Shown here piece by piece: positions 46,441-58,281 of a stretch of DNA of 64,000 bases (its first letter is position 1; every line of letters begins with the position of its first letter). Position numbers and translations under genes: made by a program. The stretch is from Blastobasis lacticolella (lineage: Eukaryota > Arthropoda > Insecta > Lepidoptera > Blastobasidae), in assembly GCA_905147135.1 (NCBI GenBank), contig LR990055.1:2605001-2669000 (forward strand). Direction: 5' to 3'. Below the pieces are notes generated by a model that was given only the letters and a program-made list of their open reading frames with translations, did not search any database and was not told the origin of the DNA.

Positions 46441-46657
46441 GACGACCTGAGTGGTTCGGTTAACATGCCATGTCGGTCTCCTACGCCTCTGCGTAGTCCG
46501 GTTCGATTCCCGGTCGAGCAGAAATTTAAATGATGAATTTCAATTTCTGTTAGGGGTCTGGGTGTAGTGTATATAAAAGAATGAATTTAAAAAAAAGTAT
46601 ATATGTAGTTCGTCAGTTATTTAACACCCATAACACAAGCTTGGCTTATTTTGGGGC
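46441..46657 (+). mobile_element. SINE-A copy truncated at a LINE junction
   Basis: CGACCTGAGTGGTTCGG head with an 8-base deletion, GGTTCGATTCCCGGTCGAGC, then body to TTTTGGGGC, where it joins LINE sequence directly. The usual TAGATGGCGCTGTG end and tail are lost. Confidence 0.78.
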
Positions 46658-46830
46658 CCCGTGGGGGACCCAAGAAGCGCTGGATTAACATCGCTGAGAC
46701 AGATTCGAGAGCCAACGGCCTACGTCGCGAGGATGCCGAGGACCAAGCGAAGTGGAGAAGAATGTGTCAGAAAACGGACCCTGGCAGAAGCCGGGAAGAA
46801 GATAAACGCTAGGATGATAGTGATGACTGG
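46658..46830 (+). pseudogene. RTE-like LINE, C-terminal coding end
   Basis: In frame: RGGPKKRWINIAETDSRANG, then LRREDAEDQAKWRRM, QKTDPGRSREEDKR and a stop. This is the best plus-strand version of the RTE tail also seen at 3699, 14440 and 30483. It adjoins SINE-A on the left and SINE-C on the right. Confidence 0.7.
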
Positions 46831-46871
46831 ATCAAGCCGCATGACAGTGAGTGCCCATCGTATCGCATTTT

Positions 46872-47213
46872 AAGAGAGGTAGGGCATAGCGGGGTATCTC
46901 GTTCGAATTGGAGCCGCCCGACTGGGGAAGTACCTCCACCTTACAGAATATCGCAGCTAAATAATACTCTTTTAAATAGTATTGTGTTTCTGCCGGTGAG
47001 TAAGGTTTCCAGTGCTCCATGGGGTAGGTATTTGGGGAACCGTGGCTTTGGCAGTGGAGTGGCATTTGCTTTTTGCTGCCAGAGCAACGTGTTATAGAGG
47101 TGGGCAACGCATTAGCGATACTCTTGGTGTTGCTAATGTCTATAGGCAGTGGTGACCACTTTCCACGCTTGCCTGTTTGCCTACCGTATGACATAAAAAA
47201 AAAAAAAAAAAAA
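46872..47213 (+). mobile_element. SINE-C copy, full length
   Basis: AGAGAGGTAGGGCATAGCGG start and CTACCGTATGACATAAAAAA end with a long A-run; a short deletion removes CATCAGGTGGCC near the 3' end. Confidence 0.8.
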
Positions 47214-47663
47214 CGTAAAGTTATAATTACCTATTGGTACCTACAATGTACGAAGCTATGTCTATACATAGGTATAGACATAACTTAGGGCAACAATTAT
47301 TGGAATATTCACAGCGGCGTAGCAAGCCACATTGTTAATCTAGTTGTAATTTGTTTCAGCAAGAGGAATGTGGAACAATTGTGCTTGCTTTGTAATTGTG
47401 AGTTGTTGACTGTTGTCAAGCGAGACAAATGGTCCAATCAGTTGTACCTCATCAAGGAAATTCTATCAGTTTACTGCGAAACAGGTGTCGAATATAAAGA
47501 ATTTTTAAACTACATACTCACGCTACGCTTCATACTCAGACCAACGTTTTGTGGGTCTCCTAAACGTATACTTATCGCTAGAAAGTGTAATTTTCCTTGA
47601 ACTCGATGACGTAGACTAACCTACGTCACAATAAGTCTATTATGGGTAGGCATAGATCGTCAT

Positions 47664-47922
47664 GGCCGTGTGGTGTCCGGCAGAGTAGAATAGCACCAAC
47701 CCCTTACTCTCATGGGTGTCGTACAAGGCGACTAATGTTTTCGAGGTAAAAGATCAAGAGTCTCCGTAGTCTGGAAAATGGGCAGCAGCATTTTCCATTG
47801 TTATATTTAAACACTGCGATCTCCAACCCGCCTGCCAAGCGTGGAGATTATGGCAATAACCTCCCCTTTCGTAGGAGAGGCCCTAAGTCCTGCAGTGGAC
47901 TGTTACGGGCTGTGATGAAAAA
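47664..47922 (+). mobile_element. Z repeat, long copy 2
   Basis: It is almost identical to 23815-24076 from GTGTGGTGTCCGGCAGAGTA to TGTTACGGGCTGTGATGA, with an A-run at the end. Similarity this high implies recent copying. Confidence 0.68.
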
Positions 47923-48642
47923 AAAAATAGATCGTCAGACACTTCTTTTGCCTCTTTCAATTTCATACAAACAAATTTACGCCAAAGAAACAATCTAAGT
48001 ACCTAATACATTTCGAAATAACGCATTTTTTTCTTTTAAATCACGATCTAATGCAATGAAATAAGGTTTATTCGCTTCTTCCTCAGTATCTACAATGAGG
48101 AACGTATTATTTTGTATACAAATACACAGATATAATACAGGTAAGACGGCGGTCAAATGCCAGTTGAGTCACATAAAAAAAATTATTAAAAAATATATGT
48201 ACACTACTGAAATACCTTACTGACATCGTTAGCAGACTTCTGAGTTACTACCTAAGACGTGCATGATTCTAAATCTAGTTTTAATGATTCCGTGTATTCT
48301 TAATTATTAAGCAATTAAATTTATTTAGGTACATCAGAAGGAAACATCAAACTAACCAGTAACCAGAATACCTAAGTAGCTAGATTTGGAAATATTTATT
48401 TGTATGTTTCAAAAAACTACATCGGTTTTTTGAAGTTTTGCCGAATGTTTTCTCTGCATGTCTATCAGTTTCTCACAGGTGAACTACATAGGTGTATCAT
48501 ATTTTATTGTACGTAGGGCAGACTAGGCCTAACTGACCTAGGACCAGAGTAACTGTGGGCTATGGTTGTCAAACGCGTTCAGTCCGAAACTGCAGCATTC
48601 TAGCTATCCTGCGGGATTCTATACTTATTCGGAGCATAGAGG

Positions 48643-48740
48643 GTCATCTTGGCGTTAATGTCCTGGCTGTGCTCTCGTGCGCAGGGTCCGCCTTGACCAT
48701 GATTGTCCATGATCCAGGATTTGGTAGATCATGTACTTAA
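48643..48740 (-). mobile_element. SINE-B 3' terminus
   Basis: CATCTTGGCGTTAATGTCCT then CCGCCTTGACCATGAT; a 12-base duplication of the ATGATCCA word is present. Confidence 0.72.
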
Positions 48741-48845
48741 CTGAATAGTTACCACAAAACTATCAACGTTGCAACTTGCAGGCAACAAAAACGCAGAACC
48801 GCAGGTGCGTCGTCGCTGTGAGGACTAAGACTATGCCTCATGTCT

Positions 48846-50817
48846 AGCTCTAAAAAGCTAGCAGTACAAAGTGAGCAAAAATTAAAAAAAATATGGTCAA
48901 AATTTGTTGCTAATTTGTGGCTAATTAGTTGCCGAAAAATCGATTTTGTTGCTCTTGCCGATTTCGGGAAATCGTCAACAATGCTAGCTTCAACATAAGC
49001 TGGCATGGACTTTAAGATAAAATCATAAATTAAATATACAAAATCACTACAAATTAGTTGCTAATTAGTTGCTATAAAACCGAACTAAAAAAAGTACAAA
49101 AAAATTTTTTTTTTGCTCATAAAATTTTTTATTTGCTTTGCTTGCTTAAATGTCGATTTTTTATAGAAAAAAAAACGAAAAAAATTTGTTGCTCATCTCA
49201 GAACTGTTAAGTATCACTTGGAGAACCAGCAACTAAATAGACACCCACAGATCGGGTGTCTATAAAATTGGTGACTAACAAACCGGCCATGCTTGCTTGA
49301 ATGTCGATTTTTTCGGTGAAAATCAGAGAAATGAATTTGTTTCTCGTCTCAGAACTGTTAAGTATCACTCGGAGAACCAGCAACTAAATAGTCACCCAAT
49401 GATCGGGTGTCTAAAAAATTGGTGTCTAACAAATCGGCCATGCTTGCTTGAATGTCGATTTTTCCGGTGAAAATCAGAGAAATAAATTTGTTGCTCATCT
49501 CAGAACTGTTAAGTATCACTTGCAGAACCAGCAACTAAATAGACACCTACAGATTGGGTGTCTAAAAAATTGGTGTCTAACAAACCGGCCATGCTTGCTT
49601 GAATGTCGATTTTTTCGGTGAAAATCAGAGAAATGAATTTGTTTCTCGTCTCGGAACTGTTAAGTATCACTCGGAGAACCAGCAACTAAATAGTCACCCG
49701 ATGATCGGGTGTCTAAAAAATTGGTGTCTAACAAATCGGCCATGCTTGCTTGAATGTCGATTTTTCCGGTGAAAATCAGAGAAATAAATTTGTTGCTCAT
49801 CTCAGAACTGTTAAGTATCACTAGCAGAACCAGCAACTAAATAGACACCCTATGATCGGGTGTCTAAAAAATTGGCGACTAACAAACCGGCCATGCTTGC
49901 TTGAATGTCGATTTTTCGGTGAAAATCAGAGAAATAAATTTGTTGTTCATCTCAGAACTGTTAAGTATCACTAGCAGAACCAGCAACTAAATAGACACCC
50001 TATGATCGGGTGTCTAAAAAATTGGCGACTAACAAACCGGCCATGCTTGCTTGAATGTCGATTTTTCCGGTGAAAATCAGAGAAATAAATTTATTGCCAC
50101 ACCCAATCTGTTGGTGTCTATTTAGTTGCTGGTTCTGCAAGTGATACTTAACAGTTCTGAGATGAGCAACAAATTTATTTCTCTGATTTTCACCGGAAAA
50201 ATCGACATTCAAGCAAGCATGGCTGGTTTGTTAGCCACCAATTTTTTAGACACCCGATCTGTGGGTGTCTATTTAGTTGCTGGTTCTGCAAGTGATACTT
50301 AACAGTTCTGAGATGAGCAACAAATTTATTTCTCTGATTTTCACCGGAAAAATCGACATTCAAGCAAGCATGGCCGGTTTGTTAGTCACCAATTTTATAG
50401 ACACCCGATCTGTGGGTGTCTATTTAGTTGCTGGTTCTCCAAGTGATACTTAACAGTTCTGAGATGAGCAACAAATTTTTTTCGTTTTTTTTCTAGAAAA
50501 AAATCGACATTTAAGCAAGCAAAGCAAATAAAAAAATTTATTTGCAAAAAAAAAAATTTTTTTTTTACTTTTTTTTAGTTCGGTTTTATAGCAACTAATT
50601 AGCAACTAATTTGTAGTGATTTTGTATATTTAATTTATGATTTTATCTTAAAGTCCATGCCAGCTTATGTTGAAGCTAGCATTGTTGACGATTTCCCGAA
50701 ATCGGCAAGAGCAACAAAATCGATTTTTCGGCAACTAATTAGCCACAAATTAGCAACAAATTTTGACCATATTTTTTTTAATTTTTGCTCACTTTGTACT
50801 GCTAGCTTTTTAGAGCT
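48846..50817. mobile_element. Foldback-type element with long arms of 151-bp tandem units
   Basis: Left end AGCTCTAAAAAGCTAGCAGT and right end (reverse complement) are identical, and CTCATGTCT, nine bases, is duplicated outside (48837-48845 and 50818-50826). Each arm has an outer unique part of about 350 bp, then tandem units with a 151-bp period. CATGCTTGCTTGAATGTCG recurs at about 49288, 49439, 49590, 49741, 49892 and 50042 on the left arm, and in reverse near 50221 and 50372 on the right. The arms meet near 50100 without a central coding region. Long arms of repeats plus a 9-bp duplication match the Foldback class known from Drosophila. All frames inside are arm artefacts. Confidence 0.88.
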
Positions 50818-50999
50818 CTCATGTCTGTAACTGCGCTAACAGTTTTAACTATGTAACATTTGTAATTGTCATTTTACCATCTCGAGCTATAAATCAGATT
50901 TTACGCATGCATTCATAAGTGCATCCTCGGCCGCATATCGTCAAGTAAGATCCTTATATTGTGGATCATGCTACTATCCGCACGAGCCACTTTAGTTCA

Positions 51000-51193
51000 A
51001 TCTTCATAACGCGACGTCCAAGCAATGGAACGCGTTACCTGCGAGTGTGTCCCCTGATCATTATAATCTAGACGCCTTTAACGCGTGAATAGGCAGGTTC
51101 CTAGACAGGCATGGTTCACCATCGGCCGCATCGTCACTAACCACCAGCGAGGTAGCGGTCAAATGCCTGGCTAGTCTAATTAAGAAAAAAAAG
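51000..51193 (+). pseudogene. LINE family E, C-terminus and 3' end
   Basis: In frame: QWNALPASVSPDHYNLDAFN then a stop; this is the RLWNxLPxxV...YxLxxF block of CR1/Jockey-like LINEs. It is followed by CCTAGACAGGCATGGTTCAC, CAAATGCCTGGCTAG and an AAGAAAAAAAA tail. This copy explains the reversed fragments at 10258, 24545 and 32846. Confidence 0.7.
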
Positions 51194-51240
51194 GGTGGCG
51201 GTCAAACGCTTGCCCAGTTTAATGACAATAACTGCAGAGA

Positions 51241-51317
51241 TAAATAAATAAATAATAAATATGCTTGGACAAATTGACACAGCGCTATCTAGCTTAAAAA
51301 TAAGCAAAGCTTCGTGT
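51241..51317 (-). mobile_element. SINE-A 3' fragment
   Basis: TAAATAAATAAATAATAAAT then ACACAGCGCTATCTAGC and AAGCAAAGCTT in reverse. Confidence 0.72.
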
Positions 51318-53044
51318 TAATCAAATCAAATACGTTTTTTCAGTTTAGGTTTTCACAAACACTAATAAATGTCATACAATATAAAATGAATGCTAGGCAC
51401 CGCGGCACTATCGAACGCACAACGGTTACTTGGTATGTAGGGCCACATTAAAAATGTATAAAAATATTATTAATAAAAGTTATGGGTACAAGACAACTGA
51501 TAAACTACTTATAGATCTCAAACTGTCGCGAAGAGTTCACAAAATCGTTGGCATACCGTATCCAATCCAAGAATACCTAGGCACCGAGATGAAAGTCAAT
51601 AAAACTTATGAATATTTATAACCTGGGCTCGTAGTAATCACGCTCTCGGGTGCCGAAACGAAATTAGAATTTAATTAAATTATTAAACCATAATTTTTGT
51701 TATGAACGACACGAGGGCCGGATTCAGATGCTCTCTGATATATTTTAAGGTCGTAAAATGCAAAGTTGCGCCCCGGCCGGGCCGTTGTATAATTATAAAT
51801 TTATTAAAATCGGACGGAGGGAAATACAGATTTTCCGAAACTCACGCCCATTTACATATTGAAAGTCTAATATTAAACAATCTGAATGCATGTCCTCGGG
51901 TAGAACTAATCTGGGATTAACATTTGTACTTGTAACGATAAAATCGTTTAATTTTTTTGCAGTGTTTACTAAGTAGCAATGCACATTCCGCGAGGCACCT
52001 CGGGGTCAAATTGTAACTGAAAATATCTTTTATAAGAAATTCTTACAGATGCTGGTAAATCGTCCCCTTTTTATTAATTAATTGTATTCGAAAACATTCC
52101 TAATTACGGGCTAAAAATCCATACGCTCGGAAGCTTCAAAGCCACAAACAGATAAAACGATGGGCGCAAACATAACCTCCTTATTTTACGTCAGGGGCCA
52201 AAAAAAACGCCTTTTAAGCTTAGTCTCGAACCCCGGAACGCATTCACCACTCATCCATTTATGTAACTCAAGTAATCGCCTCCATACCAAAACTTTTTAG
52301 CGACATCTGTCCCACTATTGGTGATGTACGGCATTAGGCAGTAGACTATTATAGTGTCCGTCCGCCATAACAGGGCGAAGCGCCCTCGGTACGAGTTCGC
52401 GGCATTCACTCCTCCACTCGGAGGACGGCAACAGCGAGTGGAACATTGCCCTACCTCCGTTCTAGCGTCAAAATTTTTTGCTCTGTTACCAAGCGCGTTT
52501 TTGCAACCGGCGTTAGTTAGCATAAAAATAATAGGCACTCCTGTTGCCATGCGGATTTAATGGTGCCGCTGCCAAGAATAGGTTTCGCGGTGGTTTTACG
52601 AGCAGCCCGGTGACGGATTGGCACGAGGCTTGATAATGTGCATTTGTGCATGAGCAATCAGTGCACTGAAAAGAAGACATTAGCGCGGCGTCCGTTTAAG
52701 TGATGCTGTGCACACAACGCCGACGAATGGGTTTCGTTGATCCTTTGTCCTATTTAGACGAGTTGGCCTTTGATGTTACCGCCGCGCTGCGGATCGCCGG
52801 CATACGCCAACGGACGATCGTTTGCGTTCGCTAATCCGTCGAAATAGGAGAAACGAAAGTAAACGAAACCTATTAGTTGGTGTTCGTTGGGCCGGTGTGT
52901 ATGTAAATAGCATAAGACATGCTTTCGCGGATTATCTGCTTGATACACTATACTGTTACAGGGCCCGAGACCATTCAACCATCATGAGGGTCCCCAGCGA
53001 AAGATTATTGCTTGCATTTTTGTCACTGCGTAGCGTAAAAAACC

Positions 53045-53215
53045 TTTTTTTAACCTTGGAATTGAATGGAACCCGTTGCCTGCGAGTGTGCTCCCTTAAA
53101 ATAGTAATCTGGACGCCTTCAAGGCTAGAGTGAATAGACAGTCATCCTCCATCTTCGATCGCATCGTCACTTACCACCAGGTGAGATGGCAATCTGCCTG
53201 GCTAGTTCTTATAAA
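53045..53215 (+). pseudogene. LINE family E, C-terminus and 3' end (copy 2)
   Basis: TGGAACCCGTTGCCTGCGAG encodes the WNPLPASV block; the frame then breaks, and DAFKARVNRQ follows in register with the other copies. Ends ATCTGCCTGGCTAG. Confidence 0.62.
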
Positions 53216-53475
53216 AAAGTGGTTTATCAGTTTCGACAAATCTTCCCGTGTAACCAAATTGTCGCTAAGGTTTAGATTGATAATCGACCAAGTCCATGGC
53301 CACGTCTTTGTGACGTGCAATTGAATTTTAACTTTAGGGTGATAAAGCAATTCCCTGGTCGAGTGTACAACGAACACCTAATATAAATAGGCTGGTGGAC
53401 TGGCTTACTCTTGCTGTAGTTTTAGGTGGTTTTTTCTTAATTATACTAGACATACCTATATAATATAATATAGCG

Positions 53476-53637
53476 TTCCGGCTCTGCCTGGCATTGTCGA
53501 GCACGGTTCGGTTCGCGAGGGATACGTTTATCTACGGTCAGCGTGTCACTGTGCGTTTCCTTCCTACTTTCCTATCCCCCTCCTTTTTGACGATTGAAAG
53601 AGATATTTATTGTCCTAATCAATAAAGAAATTTTGAA
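53476..53637 (+). repeat. Dispersed repeat D (copy 2)
   Basis: GCTCTGCCTGGCATTGTCGA, TGTGCGTTTCCTTCCTACTT and GACGATTGAAAGAGATATTT match 7983-8147; it ends in CAATAAAG. Confidence 0.62.
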
Positions 53638-53649
53638 TTGAATTTTTTT

Positions 53650-53742
53650 TTTTATGTCCATAGGCGGCGGTGACCACTTTCCATCAGGTGGCCCGCATGC
53701 CAGTTTGTCTGCCGGATAACATAAAAAAATAAATAAAAAAAA
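53650..53742 (+). mobile_element. CR1/Jockey-like LINE 3' tail
   Basis: GGCGGCGGTGACCACTTTCC and CAGGTGGCCCGCATGCCAGT, then ATAACATAAAAAAATAAATA, the same tail as 43500-43625. Confidence 0.68.
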
Positions 53743-54169
53743 GGTTGAAATGAAAAATACAAGGGTTGGGTATACCCACGTCGGTAAGCCGGTAACGTTG
53801 TCGTAAATTCATACAACTAGCAGAACGAGCAGTTAACCTAACCTAATTACCTGATAAGTTAAAGTAATGGTTCAAATAAATGACTGTAGGCATTTCCGTC
53901 AAACATTACACTCTAGTTCGGTTGGTTAATGACCTTGTAAGACTGCCACTGCCTTGTTGTAGGTCAGCGACAAAAAAGCAGTTGTCAAGTCCAAATTGAA
54001 ATAGGCCGTTTTCAAGCTGCAATTTTGTATTACGTGATCTTACTTTAAATTGCTGTGGCTTGGCTTTTGAAGGTGTGTCATGTGTCTACCATAAATTGCT
54101 ATAGCCAGTTTCCGCGATCGTACAGTCCAAGACCAACAAATATATACGTTTTGTTCGGAGTCTCTGGGT

Positions 54170-54445
54170 AGCCTTATGTATAAATAAGTATTTTGTTGTT
54201 GCTTCCAACAAAGTTGCTACATACAAAGTTGCTTCCCGCCGTCTGCTCCTATGTATCTATGTAACTATATATCTGTGAACGATTAGATCTTTTAAGCTAC
54301 GCAACGGATTTCAATGCGGTTTTCAAAAAAAGATTGTGATTTATGAGGAAGATTTATAAGCAAGCAAAAAAAGAGGGTAGGTAGGGATAACGTAGATGTA
54401 GGGTAGGTGTAGAAAAGATGTAGGGTAGGTGAAATTCGCGGGCAA
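54170..54445 (+). mobile_element. Helitron-like element, plus orientation
   Basis: TTGCTTCCCGCCGTCTGCTC and ACGCAACGGATTTCAATGCG followed by GGGTAGGTGAAATTCGCGGG are the 18243-18440 family in the other orientation; the terminal CTAG is not retained. Confidence 0.5.
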
Positions 54446-54468
54446 ACGGTAATAATCATGGCGCAGGT

Positions 54469-54609
54469 GCAGGTTTCATCACGATGTTTTCCTTCACCGT
54501 AAGAGCATCGGTTAGTATTCGACTAATGTACCATGTAACATTGGTGCATAGACTTAGTGGGAATCGAACCCGGTACATCTCGCTTACCCACTCGGCCACC
54601 GCTGATCCC
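54469..54609 (-). mobile_element. SINE-B 5' part
   Basis: In reverse: tRNA-like head (GGATCAGCGGTGGCCGAGTG, GGGTTCGATTCCC) and the start of the body to TGATGAAACCTGC. The anticodon arm is partly deleted. Confidence 0.75.
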
Positions 54610-55051
54610 AAACAATATCATTACGTACGTTATATAGGACACGTGAACTCCACCGCAGGTTATGTTTATCACGACCAAGGCCACAATTCGTCTCTATCTG
54701 TTCCCATAAGGAGCGAGAGAGACACTGCGCCACGTTCGCGCACGACTCGCCTGCATAGCAACAACAATGGCCATAAAATTTGCATAACGCCCTGGAAACG
54801 GTCTTAATTAACTTTTAGACATTTAGGCAGTCAAATACAGGCTCGGTAAGGGCTGCCGGGCGTGGCTTGATCCAACTATCGGGCGGATTTGTTTCTCGAC
54901 TCCAAGGTTGGAACCTTAACCTGTTGTACCTGTTAAGTGTTCTCGTCTGCCAAGTTCGGAGACTGGCAAAACACTCCAGGGTCGGAGGAGGCTTTTGTTA
55001 ACAGTACCACTAACTGAATGTTGACTGTATAATTTTTATACTAGGGAACAC

Positions 55052-55275
55052 ACCGGTCAATATGCCGGTCTGCCACGCAAGAGGTCCCGGGTTCGATTCC
55101 CGGCCGGGCAGAAATTGAAATGATGAATTTTAATTTCTGTTACGGGTCTGGGTGTTCTATGTGTAATAATTTTTTTAAATAAGTAGTTTATCGGTTATCT
55201 AGCACTCATAACACAGGCTTTGCTTATTTTGGGGCTAGATGGCGCTGTGTGAATTTGTCCACTTTTTTTTTTTAT
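55052..55275 (+). mobile_element. SINE-A copy, 5'-truncated
   Basis: CCGGTCAATATGCCGGTCTG with perfect T-arm CCCGGGTTCGATTCCCGG, full body and a T-rich tail. The first 20 bases of the head are missing. Confidence 0.85.
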
Positions 55276-56125
55276 TTACACTGTCAGGCAACCCCTTCCA
55301 TTCCTTGGCCGTACGTATTAGAAAATACTATGGTGGTATATAATTTAACGTATTTATTTACCTAATTTATCTATACATACTATAGAACAAAGTCGCTTCC
55401 CGCCATCTGTCTCTATTAATAAATATTAAACCACGCAATGAAGCTTTTTAAGCCAGAAAAATGGGGTAGGTAGTAGTTAAGTAAGTGTACCGCGATGGGT
55501 CTACTGGTATACATTCCTTTTCGGGTCCATTTCGATAGATTTTCGTATGTTATTAAAACAATTCCCTTAATAAAAAATCTATTAGGCGACACATTAGTTA
55601 AGTTACAGATCTATATTTTTGAATAAACAAAATTGTAGTCGTGACTAGAAATCCTGAGATCTAAGCGATTAAAACTATTTTGTGATTCTTTTTTAAAATA
55701 TAAGACGTTATTTCAAAACTCTATTCGGCGATAATTTTAATTTTGTTCATCAGCTACCCTCTGTATTTTTTTAGATTGTAACGCAAATCTGATGTTTAAA
55801 AATCATTATTTTCGATTAAATGGACGCCATCCCCGGCTTACAGATTGACGCGAGGTTAACCATCAAAATTTTAAAACATGCATTTTTAAATACCAAGTCA
55901 TCATTACTGTTTATAAAATGAAAAATATCAACAACGGTTTTAGTATACTTTTAACCAACTATTGTGTTAAAATGTATTGGAGAAACTGCAGAATTTTTAA
56001 AAATAAGAACACTGAGGCTATAAAGTCTGAAATAAAACTTTTATTGCTCCATCTTCATTTTGATATAACAACACTTGGTATGGCATGCACTTGCTGATTG
56101 CTGTCACGCAGGCATTTGTTTTAGA

Positions 56126-56150
56126 AAGAAAGAAAGAAAGAAAGATTTGT
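56126..56150. repeat. AAAG microsatellite
   Basis: Six GAAA units in a row. Other simple runs are ATT repeats at about 16705-16735 and 58477-58497. Confidence 0.85.
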
Positions 56151-56492
56151 AATATTTATTACAAAGGACGCCACGACATAATAATTTACATTTAACACCA
56201 AAAAAAATAGTACATAAAACACGGAGACAATTATAGGGTTCCCAGTGTCATTTTTCGTGGGCATCCAGCGTAAATGGACCAATGGACCTCCTCAGCATAA
56301 TGTTGTGGCCGCTTGCCGCGAACCACAACGCTGGTTTTCAGTGGGCCCCGTAATATCCCAATCCCAATTTTACGTTTACAGTTTCAAGAAGTAGGTACTG
56401 TGCCAGTTTTTTCGGGAGAAATATGAAAAAAGTGGATTTGTTTTTGGAAGGTTGATGTGACCTCTGCTATAGAATTGAAAGTGCTCTACTTA

Positions 56493-56665
56493 GGGCCGAT
56501 TTTTCAATCCTCAGATAAAACATATCCGTCTGATAAGTTATTGTGCGACTAAAATAAAATTGTATCATTACTTCATAATTGTAAAGGATCATAGTTTGTT
56601 TTAATTTGGCAGTGTATTACTTTATTGGACAGATAAACTTTATCTGAGGATTGAAAAATCGGCAT
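56493..56665. mobile_element. PIF/Harbinger-like MITE (copy 2)
   Basis: Ends GGGCCGATTTTTCAATCCTC and ATGCCGATTTTTCAATCCTC (right, reverse complement), TTA outside both (56490-56492, 56666-56668). The interior matches 28466-28640 in reverse. Confidence 0.82.
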
Positions 56666-57326
56666 TTAGTATATTTTGTGAATGTATACAAAAATCGTAA
56701 TTTCAAATCATGTAGGTAGATATGAAATATCCCCTTATCAGTTACACTATGACCCTACTATAGTACTATCCAGTTTGGATTGTTGCTTTTTGGTTGTGAT
56801 TGTTAATATTTATATCAATAATTATATTTCTAGACTGTATAATTGGCTGCATTCCTTTCAGGTCGCTCATAACATTAATATGTTAGGAAAACTTATATAT
56901 GAAATGTAATTTTAAATGTCAATTTAAACATAACTAGAAAGTAAATAACCTCTTGCCGCAATGTTTTTAAAGAAATTAAACAAAGAAAGAATCAAACAAA
57001 GTGGTGTACCTATTTAATAAATGCAAAAATGTCTGCTTTTATACTGTCCATCCATACTGAAACAAAAGTATTATTCTTTTTTGCCGTAAGCATGGCAATG
57101 ACCTAAGTACAATTGTTGTTGGGTGCATCTGCCCGCTTGCATTCACCAGACAAGCCGACATCGGTACAAAAGACAGATGTTTCGTGTATGGATAACACAT
57201 TTTTGTTGATAATAAATGTTCCACACATAAAATGCTCTTCCATGAGGTTTTATTACGCATGGGAATACAGAAATAGGATTATTATAAATTAGTCTTTATT
57301 ACTGTCTCTGCAGTGGCTGAAGTCTG

Positions 57327-57496
57327 CAGAGCATAGGTGGCCTAACGGTTAAGGGGTCTGACTTTTACCTCGAGGTACGGGGTTAAAACCTGAATGTTTG
57401 GAATTCAGGCGACTGACTGTGTGACCTGGATCATGGTCAAGGTGGACCCAGGTCCTTGCGCATGATAGCACAAGCGGGATATTAACGACAAGATGA
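57327..57496 (+). mobile_element. SINE-B-like copy with variant head and internal deletion
   Basis: A tRNA-like head CATAGGTGGCCTAACGGTTA with GACTTTTACCTCGAGGTACG differs from other SINE-B heads, and the middle body is missing. The tail GATCATGGTCAAGGTGGACC...ATATTAACGACAAGATGA is SINE-B. Confidence 0.6.
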
Positions 57497-57794
57497 CTAT
57501 TGTCTCTGCAGTAGTATCCTTCATTACTGAAAGTTACCTACTTTAAAGAATTTCCACTTTCTCTCTTATATCTGACTTAGCTAGGCAATGTAGAATGTAG
57601 TAACTTCTCCATTGTCCATGTATCCATGTTTTTTCCTAACCCTGTTTTCCCCTTTTTTAGTAACACATGCCTACAAAACATAATTAGATTATGATTCACA
57701 CAAAAATGTACCCTCACACATGAACAATTCTTATAGTACCTTACATTCTATTTTTGTGCCTATTGACTTGAGCTAACTTATGTTTCCAATACAG

Positions 57795-57845
57795 GTATTC
57801 ACACAACTAGCGCCATCTAGCCCAACTAAGCAGAGCCTGCTGTAG
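57795..57845 (-). mobile_element. SINE-A scrap
   Basis: CAACTAGCGCCATCTAGCCC and AACTAAGCAGAGCCTGC in reverse only. Confidence 0.5.
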
Positions 57846-58030
57846 GCCTCCTGGAAGAGATTTTTTCTAGAAATAAGTACCTAGTACCTGTTGTGTCGTA
57901 TATTTCTGTGATCTATAGTGTAGTTTTATCATTGTGTGTGTAGAAGAAACTAAAATAGTTCAATAAATAACAGTTTTACAACGTAATGGCAAACATTCTA
58001 CTTATTACATTTTAAGAATAAATCTATATA

Positions 58031-58281
58031 GAGCTCGTCTAATCTAAAATGACGCGCCCCACTATCGCATTAACGCACACAAGCAAGTTTAAAATATGGA
58101 CGCAATACATATACAAATGCCGTTGTAATTGGTCATTCAGTTGCCGGTGAAATTCAAACGTAGGAGCACGCGTCGTTCATTGGCTCCCACACAGATGAAG
58201 TGTCGTTATCAATATTTGCACTCACACATCGAAATCAACTAACTAAGTAGTGGGGCGCGTCATTTTAAACTAGACGAGCTA
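58031..58281. mobile_element. Mariner-like MITE (copy 3, reverse orientation)
   Basis: GAGCTCGTCTAATCTAAAAT to TTAAACTAGACGAGCT, flanked by TA. The interior is the reverse complement of the 14939-15192 copy throughout. Confidence 0.85.

Noticed and set aside
48749..50212. ORFs of 70-85 codons in the Foldback arms
   Set aside because: They are repeated in both arms, lack coding features, and follow from the repeat sequence.
49139..50520. CRISPR-like array of regularly spaced repeats
   Set aside because: The period is 151 bp with no constant-repeat/variable-spacer structure; the units are wholly repeated and the array is an inverted foldback arm in an animal genome.
52251..52550. 99-residue minus-strand ORF (MATGVPIIFMLTNAG...)
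   Set aside because: It has no recognised domain, and its best-looking part (GCGAAGCGCCCTCGG region) is a palindromic word suggestive of a repeat. I cannot support it as a gene.
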